Notes under the pieces: generated by a model | Told to the model about the DNA's origin: nothing | The model's input: only the letters and a program-made list of their open reading frames with translations | The model's database searches: none | Source: Hippophae tibetana | Lineage: Eukaryota > Streptophyta > Magnoliopsida > Rosales > Elaeagnaceae | DNA length: 64,000 bases | Direction: 5' to 3' | NCBI GenBank assembly: GCA_037013495.1 | Contig: CM072806.1 | Coordinates: 33,318,501-33,382,500 of the forward strand | Position numbers and translations under genes: made by a program | Shown: positions 22,959 to 34,727 of the stretch, in pieces | Layout of the letters: each line of letters opens with the position of its first letter | Position numbering within the stretch: the stretch's first letter is position 1

Positions 22959-24023
22959 TTCTAGTCTCAGGTTTGTTTATCCTTGTTGCATTTTTTCTTT
23001 GTGTGTTTATTTGCATTTTCCTTTGTGTGTTTATCTAAATCCTTGTTTTCTTCTTCATTCAAGTTCATAAAAAAAAGCTACTGTTCATAGTTTCCAAAAA
23101 TATTGATTAATTGGTGTTACAACTTTAAATAGCCATAACTTTTGACTTAAGTAACAAAATGACTATTATAACATATCAAATCGAAGCTCATTTTGATTCC
23201 TACATTTATAGTTTAACTTCACCTCTTTCCTTGCATTTTTTGACCCCTAATTTCATCGTTTTAATCACTTATCCAAAGTTTTTGTCACATTTTTCCGTTT
23301 TTGGTTTGTTAAGGTTTTGTTCAGTTGGGATGTGAATTTGTTCTCTTTGTGTATTTCCTGTTCATAGCAGCAGTAAAACAAATATTTATAGTTGTGATTA
23401 TTTCTCCCTTTCTTTATATTCTTTTCATATTCAAGAAAATTTGCAGCTGTGATTATTTCTTCCTTTCTTTGTTCCCATATTCTTTCCATATTACTTTTAG
23501 TTTCATTTTTATTTAAAAGAAAGATCTTAAAAAAAGAAGAAGAAGATTTGCAGCTGTGATTATTAATTCCTTTCTTTATTCTCATATTCTTTCCATATTC
23601 AAGTAGATATGCACTTGTGATTATTTATTACTTTCTTTATTCTCATATTATTTCCATATTCCCCTTAGTTTCCTTTCTTGGAAAAGAAAGATCCTAGTTT
23701 TTTTTATGATATTCTTGTTCTAGATAGCCTAAATCTGAACTTACTTCAAAGTTTAGGATCTAACTCTGATTGGTCATGTTTGGGTGTGGAGTTTTGCATA
23801 AAATCTTATTCTTGTTTGATTAGTTTGATAAGAACTTTTGAGAAATTACGAGTGGAAAAAGGCAGAAGTGGTGAGCATATAAGAAGGTAAAAACCGATTT
23901 AAATTTTGAGTGTAAGGACAAGATAATTTGAGTAATACATCAATTTTGAGTGCAAAATATGAGGGAGTGAAGTGGGGATTCTTTCTTATTGTTATTACTA
24001 TTAACATTTTCTTTGTAGAAAAT
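22959..24023 (+). other. Leader of gypsy C
   Basis: Non-coding sequence between primer site and gag. It has three imperfect tandem units around GCAGCTGTGATTATTTCTTCC and CTTTCTTTATTCTCATATTC (about 23340-23650) and CT-rich runs. No gene is seen. Short open frames on both strands come from the repeats. Confidence 0.5.
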
Positions 24024-24900
24024 ATGTCTAAAGAAACTTCTTTAGAAGAGGTATGTGGAAAGTTTGACATGAAGTTTATGATGGAGGCATTGGCAAGAGA
24101 TATGGAGAGGTTGATTAGGGCAGAGATGGAACCCATTCATGAGAGGTTATACTAGAAAACACACTTGTTGAACCACCTCATGTGCATAGGGGGGGAAGAA
24201 TTCAACCAAGGGGAGTTAGGATAGATGAGGATGATTTTGAAAAGGAAGATGATAGGGAGTCAATTGATGGAGATATGGTGATAGATTTTGGAATGTGAGG
24301 AATCGATAAGATAATAAATTGGGTAGTATTAGGATGAAGATTCCATCATTTCAAGGGAAGAATGATCCAAAAGCATATATAGAGTGGGAGAAAAAAATGG
24401 AGTTAGTATTCGATTGCCACCATTATTCTAAGGTAAAGAGGGTAAAACTTACTTCCATTGAATTTTTTGATTATGCTATTTTTTAGTGGGATCAATTGGT
24501 GCTAAACAAGTAGAGAAATAGGGAGCGTCCAATAGGGACGTGGGGGGAGATGAAAACTATGATAAGGAAACGATTCATTCCTAGTTACTACAACCAAGAG
24601 TTGTATAATAGGTTGCAAACACTTAGGTAAGGAAACTAGAGTTTAGAGGAGTATTACAAAGAGATGGAAGTGACAATGATTTGAGAAAATATTGAAGAAG
24701 ATCGAGAGGCTACTATGGAAATCTTTTTGGCTAGTTTGAATAGAGAAATTCAAAATGCGGTAGAGTTACAAAATTATGTGGAGTTGAGGGACATGGTACA
24801 CATGATTAATAATATTAAGCGTTAACTCAAGAGGAGAGGTAGTACACATGCAAGCCATAGCCAAAGTACACCCACTTGGAAGTCAAACCACTATAAGCAA
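24024..24900 (+). pseudogene. Gypsy C gag, with several stops
   Basis: A gypsy retrotrans_gag region: MKIPSFQGKNDPKAYIEW (from 24334), a VKLTSIEFFDYA segment, WDQLV, RKRFIPSYYNQELYNRLQ, EEYYKEMEVTM, then an FLASLNREIQNAVELQNYVE block. At least five in-frame stops occur (for example near 24487, 24508 and 24628). The zinc-knuckle region expected at about 24950-25010 is not recognisable, so it is deleted or shifted. Confidence 0.8.
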
Positions 24901-25067
24901 GATGATAAGCTTTATACTCCAAAGCCAAAATCTTAGTAAAGGAAAGCACTGGCTAGCCAAGGAACTCAAGGTAAATCAGATTCATCCATTACTCAGAATC
25001 GTGATATTAAATGGTGATAAAAGATGATGAGGAGATTGATACTAATAATGAATAAGACAACGATTCT

Positions 25068-25849
25068 ATGCCACCAATGGAGGACACTGATAATGAGGAG
25101 TACACTACCCTAGGTGAATTATTGGTGGAAAAGATAGCATTGAGTGTGCAATCCAAAAAAGATAATGACGTGCAATGGGAGAACATATTTCATACTAGAT
25201 TCCAAGTCCAAAGTAAGATATGTGGTGTGATTATTAATAGGGGGAGATGTACTAATGTTGCTAGCATTACCATGGTGGAGAAGTTAGCCATGCCAACAAT
25301 TAAACATCCTAGACCTTATAAATTGCAATGGTTAAATGATAGTGGGGAGGTACAGGTTCATAGACAAGTGTTAGTCACTTTTTTCATTGGGAAGTATGAA
25401 GATGAAGTGTTATGTGATGTGATTCCCATCAAGTGGGGCACTTGTTATTAGGAAGACCATGGAAATTTGATAGGCGAGTTAAGCATGATGGCTTCACCAA
25501 CAAGTATTCATTCATTCATAATCAAAGATCAACTACTCTTGTACCTTTGCACCAAAACAAGTTTATGAGGATAAAGTGAGGTTGCAAAAAGAGAGTGAAC
25601 AAAATAAAATAGTGATGAAGAGTGATAAAAATAAATTGAGAGAAAATCACAAAGGAAAAGAAAGAGAGATTGAAAAAGTTGATAAAAAAGAAATGTCTAT
25701 GCAAAAGCGAGTGAAATCAGGAGAGCAATTTTCCTTAATTAGCCAATGACTGCACTTCTATACAAATAGGCATTTTTGAAACTAACAAACTTGATGTTGT
25801 TTTTCCTAGTTCAATTGTTTCTATCTTGTTGGAATTTGAGGATATCTTT
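25068..25849 (+). pseudogene. Gypsy C aspartic protease, active-site Asp lost
   Basis: From the ATG at 25068 the frame encodes ENIFHTRFQVQSKICGVIIN, then RGRCTNVASITMVEKLAMPT, HPRPYKLQWLNDSGEV and a GKYEDEVLCDVIPI block. It matches the gypsy protease family in which the catalytic motif reads D-G-G before CTNVAS. Here it reads N-R-G, so the nucleophilic Asp is changed. A TAG at 25449-25451 ends this frame and relics (GRPWKFDRRVKHDGF) continue in another. A basic Lys/Glu-rich linker follows, then LLEFEDIF, the start of the RT domain, where a solo LTR is inserted. Confidence 0.82.
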
Positions 25850-27971
25850 TGATAAGTGCTCAAAAAGCACTAAAATTACAGTGATTTTATGCACTTTAAT
25901 TGATTAAAAATATATATATTTATATAATTTTATCATATTTTTATATAAATTTGTCTTTTTGGAATCACAGGTATTTTTATTGTTTTTTTGGTATTTTAGC
26001 TTAAAAAAGTAACATAAAGACTCAAATAAAAATACTAAAGGCAATACATCACAAATATATTTATAAAATAAATGAGGAAAAGTAAAAAAAGATGACAAAA
26101 TTGGAAAACAATGGGTCAAAAATGTCAAAAAGGATGAAATAGCCCAAGTAACTACCTAGCAACGTCCAACCGTATTGAACAACGCGCGTGCATCGCCCAG
26201 TCATTCCAAATTCGTTGCCCACATAACGCCCAATCAGCGTATTTTTATCATATTTTTATATAAATCTATCTTTTCAGAATCACTAGTATTTTTATTATTT
26301 TTCAAGTATTTTGGCTTTAAAAAGTAAGTTAAAGACTTAAAGAAAAATAGTAGAGGTAATACATCACAAATATATTCATAACATAAATGAGAAAAGTAAA
26401 AAAAGATGGAAAAATTGGACAAAATGGGTCAAAATGTCAAAAAAGATTAAATAACCCACGCAGCTGCCCAGCAGCGCCGAGTAGCACGCGCTACAACGTC
26501 CAGCCGTACCAAGCAACGCGCGTGCATCACCAAGTCACGCCAAATTTGTTACACGTGCCACTGCCCCATTCTACGCGTTCCTTCGCCCATTTACTCCCAA
26601 TCCGTGCGTGCTTCTGTGTGCCTTTACTTCATTCTGCACGTGTCGCCGTGCCCCACCTACCAATGATGTTAACTGACATCATCATTCACCTATTATACGT
26701 TTTTCTCCATTTTTAATCATTTTCCACCCACTTTTTCTTCCTTTCCTCACCTATAAATACCTTTATTCTCTCAACACCAAAACACACCTAAAATCATCTT
26801 CTTCTCTCTTTCTTTCTCTCCATTTCTTAGTTTTAGAGTTCTTCTCTTTTTGAGAAGAACTAATTATGTTGTTGTAATTTATTTTATTTTTGATTCAATA
26901 AATGGAAATGCAAATTCCATTTGGAGGTTTTTCAACAACCGGAATAACATCAAAGTACTATAAGGATTTTATTTTCTTTACAGTTATTTTTTATATTTTA
27001 TTCTTATATGTTATATTTAATTTGTCTATGATTAAATTTAACTTTGCTGGTTGTTTGTAAACATGATATAATAATAACGTTGTTATGCTTTGGAAATATT
27101 AAATAGGTAAAAATCTTTAAAATGAATTGTTTTTTTATTCAAGATTTTATATTAAAAATGTTAGAGAGAAATATATTATTTTTCATTACAAACTTAAATC
27201 TGAAAATTAGATTTTAAGGTTTAGTTATTCAATCTGATTTAGAGTAGTGCTCTTTTATTTTTTGGTACAATCGCTCGGTAGTTAGAGTGAAGCTCTATTT
27301 CAAAAAAATTTATAAGAATTATTATCCAAAAATGTATTGATAACATATTTTTAGTAGTAGTTTTAAAAACTTGAAAGTTAATAATGAGATAATTAAATTC
27401 TTAGGTTTAATTTGGACACCTTTAATAATGTTTAAACTATCTAACCTTCACAAAGGTGACATTTAAATGGTTCATTTTCAATATCTTAGAAAAAGGAATT
27501 AATTTAATTAACCAAATTAGTTATCAACATCACCCATAGGTGTTAATTGATTTGTTTAGTTAACAAAGCATATTTAACCCCACCAAAGGTGATATTCATA
27601 TAAAAAAGAGAGAATCAATAAATATCAATTTATATCTTTAATAACCTAAGTAATATGAACAAGCATAATTAACTTAGTTATTATATCCATAAATACTCTA
27701 TTATTATAAAAGATAAAATTTTCATAAATGTTTATTTTTATGTTATTAGATTAGAAACACAAAAAACCCAAATATCGTGACAGAATGTTTAGGATTTAAT
27801 TTCGTTTTTAAAAGTTTGAATAATAAATTAAAAACCACATATATTATTTTCTTAGATCAAAATTGAGAGTATACTTGTCATTTTCTATGAAATGATTCGT
27901 GCACTTGTAAGAGTTTTATAAATATAAAACCAAAGTATTGGCAAGATCGGCGATGCCGGTTCTGCTCATCA
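25850..27971 (+). repeat. Solo LTR of the TGATGAG family with internal duplication (2.1 kb)
   Basis: Starts TGATAAGTGCTC (25850) and ends GCTCATCA (27971). Perfect 5-bp flanks TCTTT at 25845-25849 and 27972-27976. It interrupts gypsy C between the FEDIF motif and the next RT residues, which read on in register. It is longer than other copies because the segment at about 25930-26225 is repeated at about 26238-26530 (both contain TTTTTATATAAAT...AATCAC...GTATTTTTATT and the GC-rich block). R hairpin at about 26841-26866 (GTTCTTCTC / GAGAAGAAC). No internal region follows. Confidence 0.9.
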
Positions 27972-28499
27972 TCTTTTCTGAGGAAATTCCTAATGGATTA
28001 CCTCATATCCGAGGAATTGAACATCAAATTGATTTTGTACCTGGTGTTACCATTCCAAAACAATCAGCCTATAGGAGTAATCCTAAGGAGATGAAGGAAC
28101 TACAAAGGTAGGTTAGTAAGTTGATGAAAAAAGGGGTATATGAGAGAAAGCATTAGTCCATGCACTATTTTAGTAATTTTGGTTCGTAAGAAGGATGAGA
28201 CATGGAGGATGCGTGTAGACTATCAAGTAATCAACAATATCATGGTAAAGTATCATCATGATGTTGCTCACTTAGATGATATGTTAGATGCGTTGCATGG
28301 TTCTTGTGTCTTTTCTAAAATTTATCTAAAAAGTGGATTTCACCAAATTAGAATGAAAGAAGGTATGAATAGAAAACTGCATTTAAGACAAAATATGGTT
28401 TATATGAATGGTTAGTCAAGCCTTTTGGTTTATCTAATGCTCCTAGTACCTTCATGAGATTAATGAACCATGTTTTGCGTACTTTTATTAAAAAAATTA
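27972..28499 (+). pseudogene. Gypsy C reverse transcriptase, N-terminal half
   Basis: It encodes EEIPNGLPHIRGIEHQIDFV, then ESISPCTILVILVRKKDETW, RMRVDYQVINNI, and VFSKIYLKSGFHQIRM: the first half of the gypsy RT domain. The motif carrying the first catalytic Asp normally reads SKIDL and here reads SKIYL, so that Asp is Tyr. It continues with [20 protein letters not shown] and breaks off before the YxDD motif at 28499, where element D begins. Stops occur near 28110 and 28412. Confidence 0.88.
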
Positions 28500-28571
28500 G
28501 TTATATATATATTTTTAATCAATTAATGTGCATAAAATCATGGTTATTTTAGTGCTTTTTGAGCACTCATC
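28500..28571 (-). repeat. 72-base stub of the 3' LTR of element D
   Basis: The minus strand begins TGATGAGTGCTCAAAAAGC at 28571 and keeps the ATTAATTGATTAAAAATATA stretch, then changes to gypsy C RT sequence at 28499. The truncation coincides with loss of the 3' half of gypsy C. Confidence 0.8.
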
Positions 28572-31500
28572 ACAACCCCCAACCAGCTTCTTGCTAGTCC
28601 CTTAGCAAGAGAAGCGATAAAAACTAAAAATTAAACTATCCTAAATCACTTTCGTGGATTGAAACGGTTGCATTTAGCCTATGCAACAAGCCGTTAAACC
28701 CCTAGGTTGCCCTAGTGGACGAGTTTGAGTCTAGTGAGGGTTTTCAATAATGATACCCACAAACATTCAACTAAATGTAAAAATAAAAACAATCAAATCA
28801 AAAATTAAAATTACAACAAAATCAAAAATTAATTTAAGAATAAAAGAAAACAACATATCACAAAAATATCTCATACTTTTTAATCTCCTTTAAGATCATA
28901 ATTAAAATCTCAAGCATAAGTTATTTTAATCTCTTTAAACAATCATGATTTTATTATAATAATTAGTCGAAAATCATTTTCATATTTCATTTCAAAAATG
29001 TATCAATTTAATTTTACCCAATTTCAGTGTCATGAATCAGAATTCGCTTCGACTCTATTCCTCACAAGTCAATACTCTCAAAGCACTGAATCCTATGGGT
29101 TCAAACACTAATACTAATTTATATGCGAAAGAGTTGATGTATAGAAATGAACTAATATGTTCGCATATGTATAAAGAATAAAGGCTCAAAGTGTTATTTT
29201 AACATTGATCTCATGAAAGGAATCGAATGTATAAATTATAAAGATATCATATATAAAAATTATTTTTATGCATAAATCAAACTCATTAAGAAAGAATTTC
29301 AAGATATATGCCTTTTACAAATGAAGAAATTGTAATGACTTTTTAGGGAATTACTTCCTATATCTTTCTTTTAGCCTGTACTCACAACTTTGTAGGGAAT
29401 GTGGGTCATAGTATGTAGATGATACTATATATATTTTTTATCTCTCTATATATATTTTTTTCTGTAGATATTTTTCAATATATGTATTTTTTTAGAGAGT
29501 CAACCCATGTACAGATTGTACATTTTTTTAGGATTTTGGTGAGTGGTTAATTTTGTGGCTTTTCTGTTTGGTTTAGGTAACCCCAGCTATGTCTTTTTGT
29601 TTTTGTAGTAGTCATGCATAAATGAGATATAAGCATATACTATCAATTTCTACTCAAATCATTTAATCTAAGCAAAAATAATAATAAAAAATATATGATA
29701 CTCTATTAAGATGAGAAAAAATTCATACATTCAATGCTAATACCTATAGAGATCATCTAAAAATTTGAATAGATAAGAAATGTGTTTGGAGTAGAAAAAA
29801 TATATATTTCACTCTGAATAAAAGAAATAAGGCTCAAATTATATCTCACAAGGGTAGTCTCCACTAAAAAAATTCATAGACACCGATTTTGGGTTTAATA
29901 TAATTTCCACATTTTATCAAGAAATACTAGTTATGACAAAAACTAACTAATTATCAAAAATAATTACAAAATATTTCATGATATGTTTTCAAAAATTAAT
30001 CTAACAGTACAAAAGACTTAACTATTTACTTAAATTTGATTTAAAGAAATGATAAATTTTTGTGAGAAAATATTTAATAATTTTTTTTTAATTACTAAAT
30101 CACATAAAACAAAAATAAAATAAATAAAAAAAATGAAAATGTGAACATAAAATTTTTATTATTATTTGTTTTTATTTGTTTTTATTTTTAAATTGTTAAA
30201 TCTTTTTTTTTTCTAATTAAGCATGGTAACTTTTCACCACCCCCAACCTAGAACTTACATTGTCCTCAATGTAACAACTGTAAATTAAAGATAAAGAGAA
30301 AAGAGAAGAAAGATTACCTATTTCCTGAGAATGTGTAAGTAGTAATGGAGAAATGCAGGTGCATTCATCATATTCATCATTTAAAGTGTATACAGACAGA
30401 TCGCTGTGAACTTCTAACATCTGAACAAACATTTTTAGTTTTAACAATTTAAAAAGTATTAAACTAAGATAAACAATAAAATTAAGTAAATAAAATAAAT
30501 AACAGAAAATTACCTAAAATGATGGGTTGCCTCCCATCCAGCGCTTAGTTTAACGTCTTAGCAAGACGTAACTTGGGGATTGCATTTTAAGTAAACTCAA
30601 TGTCCCCTCATCATTGAGTCAATCATACCTACAAGTAAGACAAGGTTGTCTACCTATACTATTTCAAACATGCCCTATTGATTTTTAAATTTTTCTGTAC
30701 CAAAAACTAAGGGCATGCTTGAGGGTTTTAGATAACCCACATCTAGGTGCAAATCAAATAATTAAGGCATCAAAACACAATTGTACCTAGATCAAACAAA
30801 GAAACTAACTCTTGAGATTGTAATTAAAACTTTAAAATTTTGGAGATAGTTTCAGAATGTTTTTGTTTTTGTTTTTTTTTTTAATTTTTTTTATTTAAGT
30901 TAAAATAACATAATCAGTATTAACCAGGAGTGCTCCCAGGAAAGAATGGTGGAGCAAAGGCTCCTTAAAAACCATTCTCCTAGACAGAACAACGTTCCCA
31001 GGAAAGACTAGTGGCACAAAGGCTTCCAAGAACTAGTCTCCTAGACAGAACTCCCTTAGATCTTTACTTTTCATGTTATTAAAGTTAAGTTAATTAAGCT
31101 ATGTTAAGTAAAAATTTAAGTTAATTAAGTAAAAGAAAATCTAAGTTAATTAAGTTAAGTTAATTAAAAAGCTAAGTTGGTAAAAAAAATTAAATTAATT
31201 AAAAAGGTAAGTTAATCAAAGTTAATTAAAAAGTTCAAGTTAATTAAGTTAAGTTAATTAAAAAGCCAAGTTAAAAATCTAAGTTAGTTAAGTTAAAAAA
31301 AATCTAAGTTAATTAAAAAGTTAAGTTAATTAAGTTAAGTAAACTAAAAATCTAAGTTAATTAAGTTAATGAAAAATCTAAGTTAATTAAAAAGAAACTA
31401 AGTTAATTAAGTTAGTAAAAATCTAAGTTAATTAAATAAAAATTAAGAGAGAAAAAAAATAGTTAAAGAAAAGAAAGAAAAATAAAATAAAATAAAATAA

Positions 31501-32086
31501 AATAAAAATAAAATTAAGATTTTAAATAAAAATTAAAATTAAATGAAAATTAAAATTTTTTTTTAATTTTTTTTACTATTCACGGTAATTTTATTTTACT
31601 ATTTACACTATATTAAAATTTTTAAGTTTTAAATTTTTAATTGTTTTTAATTTTTTTTTTTACTATTCATGAACGGTAATTTTATTTTACTATTCACGCT
31701 CTATTATTTCTTATTAACTTAAATTTTTTTTTTTGAAATTTTAAATTTTTTTTTACTATTCATGAACGGTAATTTTATTTTACTATTCACGTTATATTAT
31801 TTCTTATTAACTTAAAATTTTTGAAATTTTAATTTTAATTTTAATTTTTTTTTTACTATTCATGAACGGTAAAGAATTTTTACTTCAAATTTCAAATTTC
31901 TAAATTATTTTACAATTAAAAAAAATTATTATTTTTTTATTTTTTTATTTTTTATTTTTTTAATTTTTTTTATTTCTTATGAATTTTGAAATTTGATTAT
32001 TATTTTTTAAAAAAAAATATCACAATTATTTACAGCACAAAAATGTTTTTAAAATTTTGATAAATAATTTAAAACCAATATTCCTT
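28572..32086 (-). other. Internal region of element D: no coding capacity, several structured motifs
   Basis: Minus-strand order: AT-rich leader with a roughly 90-bp tandem pattern (31870-31560), a TTAATTAACTTAGATTTTT-type minisatellite (31440-31075), two tandem stem-loops (31050-30928), a hairpin pair (30569-30521), the GAGGACAATGT...TTAGGTTGGGGG motif (30272-30236), then about 1.6 kb of unstructured AT-rich sequence up to the terminal G-rich tract. The GAGGACAATG/GGTTGGGGG motif is the one seen downstream of pol in Athila-like element G here. The open frame at 30447-30217 spans these motifs and has no known domain. Confidence 0.75.
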
Positions 32087-32173
32087 CCCCGGCAACGGCG
32101 CCAAAAACTTGATGACCAAATCCCCGGCAACGGCGCCAAAAGCTTGATGACCAAATCCCCGGCAACGGCGCCA
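32087..32173 (-). other. Triplicated primer-binding site (tRNA-Asp type) of element D
   Basis: CCCCGGCAACGGCGCCA occurs at 32087-32103, 32122-32138 and 32157-32173, exactly 35 bp apart. On the minus strand each reads TGGCGCCGTTGCCGGGG, complementary to the 3' end of plant tRNA-Asp, the primer of Athila-type elements. Each unit also carries a copy of the LTR terminus TCATCA plus the AAGTTTT spacer. The normal arrangement (element E) has one. Confidence 0.85.
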
Positions 32174-32179
32174 AAAACT

Positions 32180-33214
32180 TGATGAGCGAAAACCGGCATC
32201 GCCGATTCCTGCCAATACTTTGGTTTTAATATTTATAAAACTCTCGCAAGTGCACGAATCATTTCGTAGAAAATGATAAGTATACTCCCAAGGTCGATCT
32301 AAGGAAGGAATGTATGTGGTTTTTAAATAACTGTAAAGAACATAAAATTCTTACAGAACTTCGACGCTATTCCCGTTGCTGGAAAAACTCCAAGCGGAAT
32401 TTGCACTCCCATTTATTGAATCAAAGAGCTAAAATATTACAAAAACATAAATAGTTCTTCCCAAAAAAGGGAAGAACTCTAAATCTAAGAGAAATTAACT
32501 AAGAAAAGCTAGAAACTAAGAAAACATAACAAAAACTAAGAAAAAGTAAAAATCTAAGAAAAGAGAGAAAGAAAGAAGAGAGAAGTGTGTTTTGAAGGTG
32601 TGTTTTGAAGTGAAGGGAATGGGGGTATTTATAAGTGAGGATGGAGAGAAAAAATGAGTAAAAAAATGTAAAAACGCGTATTGGAATTGCTGAGGTCATT
32701 AATGACATCATGCTGACATCATGGGGCGGCTGCACATGAAAAATGGGTGTCGGCGCGCGCGGATGAATAGTACCCGTGCGCAGTTCTGCGCGCATGAACA
32801 GTACCCGCGCGCGCAGTGCTGCGATGATGAACAGTACCCGCGCGCAGTGCTGCACGCATGAACAGTACCGCGCGCAGCTTGGGGCGGAGCTGGGCGCTGG
32901 GGCGCGGCGGCGCGTTTTTCTCCTTTTTGACATTTTTGTCCTTTTTGACCCATTTTGTCCAATTTTTCCATATTTGTTGACCTTTCCCCATTTATTTATT
33001 AATATATTTGTGATGTATTGCTTCCAGTATTCTTCTTTGAGTCTTTAAGTTGCATTTTTAAGCCAAAATACCTGAAAAACAATAAAAATACCCGTGATTC
33101 CGAAAAGGACAAATTTATATAAATATATGATAAAACATATATATATATATATATTTTTAATCAATTAATGTGCATAAAATCATGGTTATTTTAGTGCTTT
33201 TTGAGCACTCATCA
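32180..33214 (-). repeat. 5' LTR of element D, internally deleted (1.04 kb)
   Basis: Minus-strand start at 33214 (TGATGAGTGC) and end at 32180 (GCTCATCA). Sequence jumps from ATAACTGTAAAG to TTTAAAAACCACATAC near 32325, removing most of U5 including the three CCCCACC palindromes. It retains the GC-rich array (32755-32920, four TGAACAGTA/TGAATAGTA units), TATA box (32625-32632) and R hairpin (near 32455-32480). Confidence 0.85.
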
Positions 33215-34727
33215 AAGTTGGAGTGGTTTGTACTAAGAAAACACATCAATAAATGTAGAAGAGGTATTTCCAACAACAAGGATTCGTAAAGAACTGACAT
33301 TGGTAGTTTGAATGACAGATTGACTAGCATAGGGCCAACACATGAGATAAAGTTATAGGAGTATTCGTTATGTGATTAAAAGCCCCGAGTCTACACACGA
33401 AGGTATAGTAGAATTTTTACCTTGAAACCCCATCGTAGATAATGCCAAAATTATCATCTGTTGCACTATTTCAAGGGTGCAATAAGTTGCTGCAAAAGGT
33501 GCAAGATCAAAGGAAGCACTTGAAGAAAATTCATGTCCTATAGAAGTCGTTGTTGGAAGAACAAGAACAGAAGTATGAAATGCTTAGGCCTGACGATTCT
33601 AAGAGAAAATACGACATTCTTTGATAATATGACCCTTTTTCTTGCAATAAGAATAATATTTTTAAGACAATTAGTAGCAATATGCCCATATTCTTTGTAC
33701 TCTAAACATTGTGGATTTTTAGAAGTTATAGATGATCTACATCTTTGGACAAAATAATCTATAGTTTCTATCTTAGAATTGCCATTAGATGGTTCGAGAA
33801 TAGTTTTAGTACTAAGACGTTGTTCTTCTCGAAGAAACTCACCAAAAACAATATTAAGAAAGAGAACATGACATTGTTCAGTAGAGAGGAGCAAACCGAT
33901 TCATATTATGGGCATAGTTTCATAAGAAACTGATTACGTTGGCTAGTCTTGTGAAGATTCTAAATAGTTGAAAGAATAGCAACAAGAACATCTACTATAA
34001 CCAAATTAGTATATTCATGCCAAAGTGTCAAAAATAGAGTAATAGTCTTGGATGGAAAGACTACCATGTTGAAACATGGAAATTACATGTTCTAATTGAA
34101 AGCGATGTGCATCATTATCTTGATGATAAGCTTCTTCAAATAATTCCACATGGATTAAGTGGAGTGATGAACCAGTAAGTTGATGACTATATGTGACTCC
34201 ACCGAACTAAGAAACACAACCCAAGAAGGAGAAGACATGACTTCCTTGGATTTGTCAGTGTCGGATGTTGGTGCAACATCCATGCCATCAATATGGCCCT
34301 AAAGGTATTTTCCCTTAAGGAAAATTTCAAACTAAAATGCCTAGGTAGAGTAATTTTTTCTGTAAACTTGACACACACTAGTGTAGCGTCCATTGCAAAT
34401 ATATGGAATCCGAGACAATGCAAAAAACAAATATCCAAAAAATAAAGGAACCGAGAAAAGGATCTTAAATAGAGATTTCCAAAGGATACCACTCTAGTAA
34501 AAAATGCTCAAAAAATACCCAGAAAAATATGAATGAAGATTTTCTCATAAGCAAAATATCAAAAAATGCGAAGTAGTGATGTTGGTTCTTGATACACTAG
34601 AACCAGAAAGTGTCAAGATGTGCTGTCGAGACTCAGAAGACGTTGACACATGAAATCGAAAAGAGAAAATGATTAAAGTCGGTGACACCAAAACCAATAA
34701 AAAAATTTCAATCTTGCTCAAATACCA
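33215..34727 (-). pseudogene. Copia B gag and start of protease
   Basis: The minus strand encodes a zinc knuckle PQCLEYKEYGHIATNC (about 33720-33675); its second Cys is Tyr, so the CCHC is damaged. Lower on the same strand VDSGAFNHIT (about 33400) is the protease Asp-Ser-Gly-Ala motif, still intact. Upstream parts are frame-broken capsid relics. The primer site TGGTATTTGAGCAAG lies at 34727-34713, directly next to the LTR end TTTCTGACA. Confidence 0.7.

Larger units (their letters stand above)
22093..28499 (+). mobile_element. Gypsy retrotransposon C, 3'-truncated and interrupted
   Basis: Order: LTR (to 22938), initiator tRNA-Met primer site (22942), leader, gag (24024), protease (25068), then RT (27972-28499) after an inserted solo LTR (25850-27971). 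It stops within RT at 28499, where element D begins. RNase H, integrase and the 3' LTR are missing. AAGTTG at 22089-22094 recurs at 33215-33220, right after the end of D, and joins the two copia B halves, so the C plus D block sits in one target site. Confidence 0.75.
28500..33214 (-). mobile_element. Non-autonomous LTR element D (Athila/Tat-related), 3' LTR truncated
   Basis: On the minus strand: 5' LTR 33214-32180, primer-binding site array (32173-32087), 3.5-kb non-coding internal region, G-rich tract (GGTTGGGGGTTG) ending at 28572, then only the first 72 bases of the 3' LTR (28571-28500). The internal region is colinear with that of element E. No protein domain is encoded. The right end TCATCA is followed by AAGTTG, matching the left flank of gypsy C. 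Confidence 0.85.

Noticed and set aside
23265..23585. Lys/Asn-rich frame in the gypsy C leader
   Set aside because: Generated by imperfect leader repeats, with no domain and antisense to the element.
32776..33048. Frame with repeated MNSTRAR-like peptide units
   Set aside because: The repeats come from the ~30-base LTR tandem array; a peptide repeat is a by-product.
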